Assembly: GCA_039602395.1 (NCBI GenBank)
Contig: JBCNJP010000023.1
Span: 91,102,177-91,166,176, forward strand
Length of the DNA: 64,000 nucleotides
Origin: Deinandra increscens subsp. villosa
Lineage: Eukaryota; Streptophyta; Magnoliopsida; Asterales; Asteraceae
Reading direction: 5' to 3'
Numbering within the stretch: the first letter of the stretch is position 1; each line of letters begins with the position of its first letter. The translations under genes and the position numbers were made by a program. Under the pieces are notes generated by a model that had not been told where the DNA came from, did not search any database, and saw only the letters and a list, made by a program, of their open reading frames with translations. Shown here in pieces: positions 1-10,130 of this stretch.

Positions 1-850
1 AAGAGCTAATAAAAGATATGATAATGAAGGTTCTAGTTGTTTAAAGAATATGCTTAAAGGATAATGGATATCAATTCATTCACTATTAATAATTAAAGCG
101 AATAAAAATGAAGTCTTTTTTAGAGTGATGAGGACATTGTCGGGTCTAGTTTTCTTTATTTAACCAAAAGGTTTTTCTCGTGTCCAAAGTCACTTAATCT
201 TATCTTAACTATTATTATTCAATAATATTTTACATAAAAAAAATGTTAGCACACAGTATATAACAGTTTAACAGTAGTTTTAAAAACTAAATTTTAATAA
301 TTAAGCATTAGAGTTAATGATTTTAAATGGTTTAAAAATACATTAATAAACCAAAAGATTTACTATGTCCGCTCTAAGTCCCCTGTATTTTTCTATACAT
401 TTTGTGATTTTACAAATCATGAAAGTGATCTTTTATATAATATAATGGTTATGGTTATTAAAGTCTATTTACTTCTTTACTTATTATATACTTTTTTTCT
501 TATTTGGAAACAGATCGATAATTGACATTTTTTATCCACTAAAGCTAAACCACTAGATCAATCTTTATTACGTGTCTATAATCTTTAATCATTTTAAGAA
601 TATACACTTTTTTTTATAACATCAAGTCTTTAGCCACCCACCCGATCATATTCTGGTTAACATGTACAAATTTATCTAAAGCTATTATAGTGTTAATTTA
701 CACACATACATTATACCGTTATATTACAAACCTTTTCGTTGTTTTATAATTATGTATTTATAATAAACCTCTAATTAATAACAAAAACTAAAGAACTTTA
801 TCAATAAATTAACAACCATTTTCCATCAACATTACCAACATATGCTCTTA
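1..850. other. AT-rich intergenic DNA, no gene seen
   Basis: I see no coding region, RNA gene or recognisable transposon end here. It is the 3' flank of the aquaporin gene that begins at 1040 on the minus strand. Only short A/T tracts are visible. Confidence 0.6.
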
Positions 851-1039
851 AATTTCATCTCACACCATTTGATCTTGAAACCATTGGAAAACAAAATCAA
901 ACATAAAAAGAAAAGAAAAAAAAAAACATAAACACACACATGAACTTTACAAATTAAAAAACAATTACAAGAAAAAGGAAAATTATTTTAAAGTTATCTA
1001 CAACCCATGAAAACCCATGGATATGAACATCTTCCAAGC

Positions 1040-3031
1040 TTAAGCATTGCTTCTGAATGATCCAAGTGCCTTGATCGCACCGGCTCGTAGTACAAACTGG
1101 TGGTAGAACGCGGCGGCAAAGGCTCCGATGAACGGTCCCACCCAGAATATCCACTGCGATTTTGGAAATCAATGTTCATAAAAAAACATATCAACATATC
1201 TTACTCGTCGGACAGAAAACTGATTTGGGATTTATAAACCAGTTTATTTATCAGAGAGACTAGTTTTATGAGTTAGTTCTTCTGTTATGTATGTAACAAT
1301 ATAAAAATTATGCGAAATATATATAAAACGGGGAAAAGAAGGAAAAATGCATACTTGGTCATCCCAAGCTTTTTCGTTGTTGTAAATCACGGCGGCACCA
1401 AAACTTCTCGCGGGGTTGATGCCGGTGCCGGTGATCGGAATGGTGGCCAAGTGCACCATGAATACGGCGAACCCTATGGGCAGTGGTGCCAATACCTTCA
1501 TAATTTCAAAAAAATAAAAAATTAATTAGAATATTAGCTTTAAACTTTATTAATAATACAAAATCAAAAGATAAAGTAGACGTATACTTTATTTTATATT
1601 AACTTTATATATAATATATAAACACATATTAATTTTGAAGCATTTCTAACATCATTCACTTTATAAAATTGGTCGCAACTAACAAACAAGACTATCAGTT
1701 TGATACTAGTCTAGTTATAGCTAGTAACAGTGATAATAATTGTCATATTTTAAAACTTGACCCATGGTTATAACTAGAGGTGTTTATGGGTCAAGAATCG
1801 AACCGAGTTAAACCGGACCGAACCACTCCGGTATTGAAACCGAATAAGACGAAAACCAATGACTAATGACCGTGACGGTTTTCCGTCTTTGGTTGGTCCA
1901 TCGTTCTTTCGGGTTTGACCCGGCCTGAACTGAAACCGAATATAATATATAAATTTTTGAAAAAAAACACGGAGAACCCGATTGATTTTATATGTTTTGA
2001 GTCAGTCTCTGACCGATTCATCGATTTTTTCATATCAGCACGTAAGATGCTCACCTCTAGTCATATCAGTGAACTCATAAAAAGACCGGTTTTATAACCG
2101 ATCCGACTGTAGAAACCTTAATAATAAGATATTAAAACACGAGAGACGATCGAAGTGCTTACGGGAACGTGAGAGTCTCGTGCACTCCTCTTGGGATCCG
2201 TGGCGGAGAACACGGTGTAAACAAGAACAAAGGTGCCGATGATCTCAGCACCGAGTCCCGTGCCCTTGTTGTAACCGTCAGCCAACTCGTTAGCACCACC
2301 GCCATATCGGTTGTAGTATGAGCTTTGAAAAGCTTTCACGAGACCAACACCACAAATCGCACCCAAACATTGCGCTATCATGTACCCCAACGCTCTGATC
2401 AACGACACCTTTCTCGCCAAAAACAACCCGAACGTGACCGCGGGGTTAATGTGTCCACCTGGCGCATTTTAGCAACAACAACAAGTTAGTTTCTTAGTTC
2501 CATCTTTTCCCCCAACAAATTCCAAACAGAAAAACTAACCTTATTAAATTCAGAAAATTGATTTAATTTACCTTCTCAAATTTAATATTACTTTTTTTTA
2601 TTCTTTAAAAAAAAAACTTAAATGCTTCTAATTCTACTTCTAAATTACACCATTATCTACCTATATAAGAAAAACATAACTATATACGCGTCGGATATTA
2701 TTTACTTACCAGAAATACCGGCGGTGCAGTACACGAGGATGAAGATCATGCCACCGAAGGCCCAGGCGATACCGAGGATGCCAACGCCCCCGCACTGATC
2801 GAGGTCCAATTTAGGGTCAGTCTGGCTCTTGTAGCCGATAACCGTCAAAACGGTGACATATAGAAAAAGGAGAGTGGCAACGAACTCGGCGATAAGCGCA
2901 CGGTAGAACGACCATTTGGTGAGTTCTTCGGCATCGAAAAAGGGAGCCGGTGGCGGATCATGGTAGTCCTTGGCGGTGGTGTATTCGCCGCCACCGCCGT
3001 GATGCTCCGCCACTTCAACATCTTTAGTCAT
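1040..3031 (-). CDS. PIP2: PIP2-type plasma membrane aquaporin (four exons)
   Basis: A water channel of the plasma-membrane intrinsic protein family, PIP2 group. I assemble exons 3031-2710, 2458-2163, 1495-1355 and 1153-1040, all with GT/AG borders and consistent phase, giving 290 residues, the usual PIP2 length. Both NPA boxes are intact (residues 112-114 and 233-235). The aromatic/arginine filter is F92, H221, T230, R236, as in water-selective PIPs. Family regulatory residues are present: loop B Ser126, loop D gating His204, and the C-terminal serines in GSFRSNA (285 and 288). The acidic N-terminus with its DPPPAP motif and six hydrophobic stretches fit the fold. The start is the first ATG of the conserved N-terminus; an upstream in-frame ATG at 3124 lies beyond the TATA-like box and is rejected. 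Resemblance is closer to the PIP2;1-4 cluster than to PIP2;7/2;8. Introns are 251, 667 and 201 bp; the longest carries a dispersed repeat. Confidence 0.96.
1772..2065. repeat. CCGGTT/CCGAAC-rich dispersed repeat in aquaporin intron 2
   Basis: A tract beginning AGGTGTTTATGGGTC and full of CGAACCG, AACCGGA and GAACC words sits in the 667-bp intron of the aquaporin gene. Similar word-rich tracts recur at 3460-4085, 19860-20465, 53640-53870 and 63055-63235, several ending near ACACCCCT. It looks like a dispersed, internally degenerate transposon-derived repeat. Confidence 0.55.
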
Positions 3032-3090
3032 GGTGAAGATGAGATGAATAGTTGTGGGAGTGAAGTTGTGGTGTTTGTGTTGTGATGTTA

Positions 3091-3100
3091 GGTATTTATG
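3091..3100 (-). promoter_or_regulatory. TATA-like box of the aquaporin gene
   Basis: On the minus strand CATAAATACC lies about 60 bp upstream of the aquaporin ATG, followed by a CA-rich leader. This is a plausible spacing for a TATA box with a short 5' UTR. It rests on motif and position only. Confidence 0.5.
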
Positions 3101-4226
3101 GAGGGAATTGAGAAAAGAACACAATAATTAAAGACTCAATTATTGGTGCCAAACACATATTAATAATGTAAAATTACTAAAACCATGATATAATTTATTT
3201 TGTTGTATATTTGTTTACTAACAAATTATAACGTTATATAAAAAACTATAATAATCATTTAGTAATTCTTCTAAGTAACAGCAAGAGCGGTTACCGGTTT
3301 AAACAAACCCACATGCAGATCAGGTGAAGTTTTTAATTTTTCTCTGAAGTAAATATATTACTTTTTTATAGATGAATTTATATTCAAATTGAACAATCAT
3401 ATATTCATTTTCACAAGAAACAGAAAAAGTTGGGTCAATAGAACTTTCGTTAGGGTAACTGGATTAAAAGGTGTTTATATCGATTTCGATTTGATTTATT
3501 CGGATTTAGTTTTTTAAAAAGTTTTCCAACCGATCCAAATCCATCCGAATTCAATTTGAAATAACATTTTTGTCAAAATTGTTCATTATTTATGCTCCTA
3601 ATAGCAAAAAGAAATATATATTTATATAGCTTTTTAACACATCCTAAATTTAAGAGTGCTTAACCACAACAAGACATATGAAATGACAAATAGTCTTAAA
3701 GATAAGTGTAATACTTGAAAGAAGAGTCTTTGCTTTTCGGAACTCGAGTGAATAAAAATATAGTCAAGGAGAAGCCAACAAGCGTAGCAATGAATGAAGT
3801 GAACGAGTCTTTCATGTTTTATTCGGATAAACTCATAAAAGTAATACATTAAAATATTATATACACATATATATATATATAATATAATATATATCTTATT
3901 TGAATAAATCGGATAACTGAATAAACCAATTAGAAAAAAAAAACCATATCCAACATCCGAATTTTTAACATAGATATGATTAGAAATCGATCCGAAATCC
4001 GAATTCAGTACTCGGTTCGGTTTTTTCGGTTTCAAATGTGATTGGGTTTTTGGTTTTTGGTTTTTGGATTTTTTAACACCCCTAATATAGATTTAATAAA
4101 AGATCGATAATAATAAAAAATGGTTAGTAAATCTATATGTTTTACAAGATAAATATTTAAGAGCCTTTTAAACTATACAAATTTAATTTCTATCACTTTT
4201 AGTAAACAAGAAATTTGAAATATATA
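3101..4226. repeat. Intergenic region with a CGGTTT/CGAAT-rich repeat
   Basis: 3120-3455 is the aquaporin upstream region with no further motif I trust. From about 3460 to 4085 runs a tract opening with AAGGTGTTTATATCG and closing with TTAACACCCCT, rich in CGGATTT, CCGAAT and a triplicated TGGTTTT word. It belongs to the same style of repeat as the one in aquaporin intron 2. No coding potential is evident. Confidence 0.45.
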
Positions 4227-5445
4227 GGGTATTTTACATATATACCCTTCCTAAGTCATTTTATTACATATATACCCAAGCTTAAACCTTAATTACATAT
4301 ATCCCCTTCCTAAACAATATATATTACATATTTACCCAATTCATTTAAAAAATATTATTAAATGACTATAATACCCTTAATGAGTATTTACATATTTCTC
4401 CTTCCAATATGATTGATTACATATTTATCTAAAAAAATAAAAAATGCCTCCTTTTCACCTTATATATATTTATATTTACATTCTCACATTCTAATTTCGT
4501 TATCTACATATTTGTCTAAGAAAAACATAAATTACATATTTCACCTTCTACATTACATATTTACAAATCTCACTAAAATTAACTTATTAAATAACTTGAA
4601 AAACATCTCTAGAAAAATACAAATTAAAGATTTCATTTCAAAGCAAGAATACCCATATTTGGCGAGTGTCTTAAACAAGTGCATATCAAAATACAAAGTG
4701 CCAAAAATTCACACGCCTTTAAACAAGTACATATGAAAATACAAAGTGCCAAAATACATTTGAAATATCAAGAATTCAATCTCTCAACTTAGATTAATTA
4801 ATTTCTCGTCCCTTTTTACTTGTTGATTCTTCATCTTGGAATCTGCATTTTTGATGTTTTTTTACGATGTCCGTATTCACCGAAACACCCACATTTTTTC
4901 GCTTCTTCAGGGTTTATCAAAAGAAAAAAGCTTATACTGATCCCCAAATGTATCCTTCACAAAGAGTAGAAATTACATAATTAGCCTTCTTTTCCAGGTT
5001 ATCATGTGTTGGTAAAGTTAAACTAACATGTAGCCTTTTTTTAATCTTTATGTAACTCACAGAAGCCGGCCCTCGCATGTTTCCTTCAAACAACACCCCT
5101 GCCTTTTTTTAATCGGACCTGTGTGAACGAAATCGGACATGTATGGACGAAATCGAACCTGTGGGGATGAAATCGGACATGTGGGGACGAAGATTGATGG
5201 GCGATACCGATAGAGGCGCTTCACGTACGTCGTACCGGAGAAAAGATCGGAGGTGAGTGTTGAATCTTCGCTTGAGATTTCACGTAGGTACGTACAGGGA
5301 TTTTGTGTAACTTCATTTTTTACCCTAAAATTGAGAAGGGTACTTGGGTAATTTCCTTAGCAAAAGGAGAAATATGTAATTGATGTTTAGGCCTGGGTAT
5401 ATATGTAATAAAGCTCCTTAGTAAGGGGATATATGTAAAAACTCC
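4227..5445. mobile_element. Non-autonomous Mutator-like element with 9-bp target duplication
   Basis: About 55 bp at the left end (GGGTATTTTACATATATACC...) is repeated inverted at the right end. The element is flanked on both sides by the 9-mer AAATATATA (4218-4226 and 5446-5454), the target-duplication length of Mutator-like elements. No transposase gene is visible in the 1219 bp. Inside are two direct copies of a ~33-bp phrase at about 4672 and 4721 and a GC-richer patch at 5065-5300. The AT-rich duplication could partly be chance, so the TIR is the stronger evidence. Confidence 0.7.
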
Positions 5446-5462
5446 AAATATATATATATCGT

Positions 5463-5635
5463 AACCCTATAAGTGTAGACATGTAGACACATTTTTTCAC
5501 TATTAGATCTCTTAATATAATGGTTGTGATTAATTTCTTTTTTTCATTTTTTTTCTTTTTTCTTATTATTAAGAAAATTTCACATGTGAAAAAAAGTCAT
5601 TTCACATGCGAAAGTGTCTACAATGAACTTCACCG
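5463..5635 (-). mobile_element. Partial copy of the TGTAGACA-type MITE
   Basis: This matches, in opposite orientation, the MITE at 62833-63023: the shared parts are the GTGTAGACATGTAGACAC end, the CACATGTGAAA segment and GTGTCTACAATGAACTT. The outer left TIR present in the other copy is missing here. It starts just beyond the target duplication of the Mutator-like element before it. Confidence 0.6.
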
Positions 5636-5920
5636 TATATATATATACTAGCATAGAACCCGTCACAAGTTTAATTTATTAAAAAATTAATACATAAATC
5701 ACGTTAAAGATTTACATAAAAACTATTTTTATTTTTTTTCTTATTATTAAGAAAATTTCACATGTAAAAAGAAGTCATTTCATATGTTAAAGTGTATACA
5801 ATGAACTTCACCGTATATATGTATATACTATGATAGAACACGTGTATTATACGGGTTTAATTTATTAAAAATTTAATACATAAATCACGTTAAAGATTCA
5901 CATAAAAAATATTTTTAATA
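5547..5920. repeat. Imperfect tandem duplication of about 185 bp
   Basis: Two consecutive copies (about 5547-5730 and 5731-5920) each run from a T-rich stretch through CACATGTGAAA, the GTCTACAATGAACTTCACC phrase and a reversed Helitron 3' end into TTAATTTATTAAAAA. The unit therefore spans the junction of a MITE and a Helitron, so it was duplicated after both had inserted. Confidence 0.6.
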
Positions 5921-5974
5921 GATGTTATTGTAAATAATAATCATACACTACGAGGAGCACAAAGAGATCGGTGC

Positions 5975-8515
5975 TGTCACACCCCCAAAATACCACTAAC
6001 GGAGTTTATACCGTTAAGGGGCGCGACTAGACCAGGATCCACAACCATAGTTACAAATACTAAACGAATCAGGGTTAGTTTCAAACACAAGATAGAAATC
6101 AAAGTCTTAAATTACATACGCAGCGGAAAATTAATTGTCTTTAGCACTAACCACGTGCTTTACATAAATTTTGTTTTAAATTCCCGAAATAGTTCAATTA
6201 AAATAGAGGTCTTCACGTGCCATGCCAACCCGCTCCGGATACTCCTTAGCGATCTGCAAAAGTTTAAACCACGCAAGTGTCAACCTAACGGTTGGTGAGT
6301 TCACAGTGGGCTTGTCATGCATTGGCCCAGTCTCATAATCATAGTTCGTATCAAAATGTACTTACAAAATATTCATTTGTGAAAAGCAATGCTCGTATTT
6401 AATTCTCAGTTTATAAATGGTTTGTCCGTGACCACGTCATCGGGTATGTACTAGTTCCGTAAAGTTAAAGGACTCAACCGATATCGCGGGTACCTAATCC
6501 GTTGTTCCATGCTCTAAGGAAGTTTGTACCAAAGCTGACTTATTTTGTGGGGGCCGAGCCATCCCGTACGGTGCGGACCAAGTCATCGCGGTTTCTGCCT
6601 CCCCCGTGTCCTCTCGGGACCACGGTCAAATAGGCTGATATTGTTCCTCCGTGCACTCCCCGTGCCACGGGGCGGAGTTTGTCAAACTCCAGTAGATCTA
6701 CCCAACATCCCCTCGCTTTCACAAATTAATGGCACAATTAAGTTGAGGACTTTTAAGTTATAAGGCATCCTTAGAATACATGTGATATCATATGGTTTAG
6801 ACTTTAACCTACACTAGCCATATTAAAATGTTTTCAGTTTTGTTTCAAAAAGCAGTTTGATCAAAGTTCACAAGTGTTCCCATAAAACACTTCAGTTCAT
6901 CAAGTGGGTGCCGAGCATCCCGGGTTCTCATGTTTATCAGTGAGGTGCCTAGCACTCTCGAGTTTATCAGCATTGTTTTCGTTAAGTTATTCTGTGTGGC
7001 CCATCGGACTCACGGTAAGCGGGTTAGTGACACTCACCTTTGGTTGCACTGCTACACTTCAGGTAATCCGAATATTGTTGTTTAACGAAGACCTAGAACA
7101 CGTTTAGGTCTTAAGTATTAGTTTCGTGTCTAATCTTTACTTAACGTCACTATGGCCCATAACATAGCACGTTGCAACTATGACTCGACATACCGACACA
7201 CGACACCAATGGTTGATCATAAGCAAGGGTTTATATAAATCAGATATCAAACATGTTCCATCTTGGCATAATCATGTAAGTCATGGCATAACACTTAAGC
7301 AAATTTCACAAGTTTGGTTTTTGGGTCAGGTCTTAGTTTCGCTAGCATAGTTTCGCTAGGCAGTTTCGCTAGGTGCACGGGCAGCACTTTCGCTAGGCAA
7401 TGCCCGGTAACACAGTTTCGCTAGGCTAGTTTCGCCCGAAACTGCTGACGCAGTTTCGCTAGCCTAGTTTCGCAGGGAAACTGGTTTGAACTTTCGTTCA
7501 GGTATTTCGCTCGATAGTTTCGCTCGAGCTGGTCTGGTCAGGTTCCCGGCGACACTATAGTTTCGCTGGTCAGTGTCGCTGGAAGGAGATATAATTTCGC
7601 TACTTAGTTTCGCCCAGAGAACACACAGTTTCGCTGGTCGCGAAAAACATACGGATTTGCCTAAAAATCAACCTAACAACTTCTGATCATACATGCAATT
7701 CATTATCTAGCATCCATAGGCATTTACCAACATAAATCAAGCAGCTTTATCATGTTTAACATGCATTTTGATCATTAAATCTCTAAAATAGGTTCAAAAC
7801 CCTAAAATGACCTAAATTGCATAAATCTCTAACATGGATGGATTTCACACGTAAAGTTATCAACTTTAGTACAGATCTAGCATCCTAAAGCATATATACA
7901 GACGATCAAGCAATATCATGAAGGTTTGGTCATGCTTTTTAAGAAAAACACATATTAAACACATAATGGAGGTTTTTGAGACTCACGGTTCGATCTCCTA
8001 GCTTGGTAGATGATGGTTTGAGGCTGAGATCTCGACAACTTGGTGTGAACCTCGACTGACCAGAATCTCCAGGAGAAAAGAGTGTGTGTGTGTTTGTTGT
8101 GATATGAGGCAAATGAGGCTACTAGGGTTTATTAAGTTTATTTATATCAGGGGCTAGTTTCGCTGGCAGTTTCGCTGGCTGGCGAAACTGGCTCTGATCT
8201 CGGACACATTGATCAGTCTAGCCTGCTACCGGGCGAATCTGTAATTTCGCTCGGTAGTTTCGCTGACTACCAAATTTAGGCAATTTTCACATAATCAAGT
8301 ATTTACAATTAATCATGCTATTCACAATAATAAGTCATGTATTTAAATCACATTGCACATACAGACAATCAATGATGAACACATAACACATATGGACGGT
8401 TCGGTGATCAACCAAAGGTCGTGGACGTATTCGGCCTAGTTATGCATTAGCTACTTATAACGTAACTAACGGGTTTGTCTAACGGAAGTTAACCTTGAAA
8501 TTCTCGGGTGTCACA
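5975..8515 (-). mobile_element. Solo LTR (about 2.5 kb) with 5-bp target duplication
   Basis: The sequence starts TGTCACACC and ends GGTGTCACA, perfect inverted termini, and is flanked on both sides by GGTGC (5970-5974 and 8516-8520). No primer binding site, gag or pol follows and no second LTR is seen, so it is a solo LTR left by LTR-LTR recombination. Orientation is minus: on that strand a TATA-like GATATAAATAAAC lies at about 8134-8146. The U3 part carries a cluster of TTTCGC words. Overall style suggests a Ty3/gypsy chromovirus LTR, but without the internal region that is only a guess. Confidence 0.85.
7335..7640. repeat. Cluster of AGTTTCGCT words inside the solo LTR
   Basis: The hexamer TTTCGC occurs about 14 times in roughly 300 bp, mostly as AGTTTCGCT, with further copies at 8155-8265 and a few on the opposite strand. 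Spacing is irregular, so it is not a simple tandem repeat. Confidence 0.8.
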
Positions 8516-9430
8516 GGTGCATAAGTTCTTTGAACTCTTCGGATGATTGCAATTTCATACCCGAGGAAGTAAAATTATCTGATTTTTTCAAAGTGTTATG
8601 AGCAAAAAGTAAAAACTTATGTTATTGGTACAAACAATATGTACTATTCAATAAAATCTTGTCACAATAAAATAAATCCAATAATTCACGTATATGTTAA
8701 TAAAAAAATATGATTTGGTTGCACATCTAAACAACATGCCATTTACATATTTTATCAAACATACTATTCACGTAATATATGACATGAAAATTAGTAAATT
8801 GGTCAATTCTATGGGAATAAATTAAATTTCATTAGTAGATATTGTATATAGACAAAACAACAAAGAAGATAGAATGACACAAAATAATATATTTGACAAG
8901 AAATAGTACACAAATTTACAAAAACATATAAGAGAAAAAAGAAGAAACTCATAAATTTAAAATACTTCAAGAAAATGAAAATCTTACTCCAAATAACATT
9001 AATATTAAATTTTCATGTTATATCATCTATGTTTTATAAGATAATTATTTTATATTATTCTCATGTTATATCTAAGTTCAAACAATGACCAAATTACAAA
9101 ACAAATATGAAATCCAATTTCATAATTTGTTAATAGTGATAAATTATATTTCATATTTAAAATTCAAGTAATTACAAGTAACGAAGAATTATAGTTATAA
9201 ATTTAATTTTAATATAGGATATAATTAAAATCTTGTTATTAATTAATAAGTTATGATAAGTTATTAAAATAAGAAAAATTATATTTTGATATTTGATTAT
9301 TTAAAAATTTTAACATTTAATAAGTGAAAGAATTGATATTTAATAGGAGAGAGAAGCGGGAAAATTATCACGAGAATGAATCTTGTGATGACATGTGTCA
9401 TCATATGTAATTGTTTATTAGAATAGGAAA

Positions 9431-9700
9431 TGAAATGTGGCACCACCATATTCATCCTCAACAATTTTTCCGCCAATAGATATTCACACTCCTAATTATG
9501 GAAGTGATTCGTATTTCTATTAAAAAAAAATTATGGATATATATATCCAACTTTTTATTTATTGCCTTTTAAATTATTTAATAACCAATTATTTAATTAC
9601 TAAAGATATAAAAATGCATAATTGTCATAGATTATGATTGTATTTATAGTTTTTTTTCTTTTAAAAGTCACCCGTGTAACACACGGGGATAAAAAACTAG
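9431..9700 (+). mobile_element. Short Helitron copy A (5'-truncated)
   Basis: It shares with copies at 9706, 22836 and 35866 the phrase GTGGCACCACCATATTCATC and the end CACCCGTGTAACACACGGGG followed by ATAAAAAACTAG and T. The hairpin plus CTAG is the Helitron 3' signature. The left end is cut where it meets the reverse Helitron. The uninterrupted phrase AATTGTCATAGATTATG at about 9621 is the empty site for the Harbinger insertion in copy D. Confidence 0.75.
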
Positions 9701-9705
9701 TATAT

Positions 9706-9975
9706 ATATATAAAAGAAAAGTTTTTGGCACCACAATATATAAAAGAAAAGTTTTTGGCACCACAATTTGCCATGTGGCACCACCATATTCATCCTCAAC
9801 AATTTTCCCACCAATAAACATTCACAAGCGGATATTCTAATTTTGGATATATATATCCACTATTTATTTATTGTAGCGGATCTTCTAATCTTGGATATAT
9901 ATATATATATATCCACTATTTATTTATTGTCTTCTAAATTATTTAATAACCAATTATTTAATTACTTAATTTAAT
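9706..9975 (+). mobile_element. Short Helitron copy B (3'-truncated, internally duplicated)
   Basis: It starts directly after the CTAG of copy A with ATAAAAGAAAAGTTTTTGGC, a phrase present twice in tandem. The central GGATATATATATCC segment is also duplicated. The sequence stops matching near 9975, before the 3' hairpin. Confidence 0.65.
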
Positions 9976-10021
9976 ATATAATATAGTTTATTAAGTTACA
10001 TATATCTATATCTATCTATAC

Positions 10022-10130
10022 TCTATACTATATAAAAAATAAATAGTTTGGTCATAATTTAATTAATAAAAAACTTGACATCACCATAAAATTTTGAATT
10101 AACTCGTGTAATACATTGGTTATGTAAACC
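10022..10130 (+). mobile_element. Fragment of another Helitron start
   Basis: TCTATACTATATAAAAAATA is a plausible Helitron 5' start, followed within 100 bp by a degenerate CGTGTAATACATTGG hairpin-like phrase. No CTAG end is seen; the copy is short or decayed. Confidence 0.3.

Larger units (their letters stand above)
5648..9430 (-). mobile_element. Reverse-oriented Helitron, split by a solo LTR
   Basis: Read on the minus strand, the element starts near 9430 with CCTATTCTAATAAACAATTA, the same start as the Helitron at 34765, and ends with a degenerate ACGGGTTC-type hairpin and CTAG at 5651-5648 followed by T. Removing the inserted LTR (5975-8515) leaves about 1.24 kb of AT-rich sequence. No Rep/helicase is encoded, so it is non-autonomous. 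The exact 5' terminus is uncertain because another Helitron fragment abuts it. Confidence 0.5.

Noticed and set aside
3634..4035. 133-residue minus-strand frame rich in Ile, Tyr and Phe
   Set aside because: It is produced by AT-rich low-complexity and repeat sequence, with no family resemblance.
4413..4736. 107-residue plus-strand frame inside the Mutator-like element
   Set aside because: Low-complexity Ile/Leu/Tyr/Lys composition from the terminal repeat array; no domain.
7335..7640. CRISPR-like array suggested by recurring AGTTTCGCT words
   Set aside because: Repeats are only 8-9 bp, irregularly spaced, inside a plant LTR, with no cas genes; this is not a CRISPR array.
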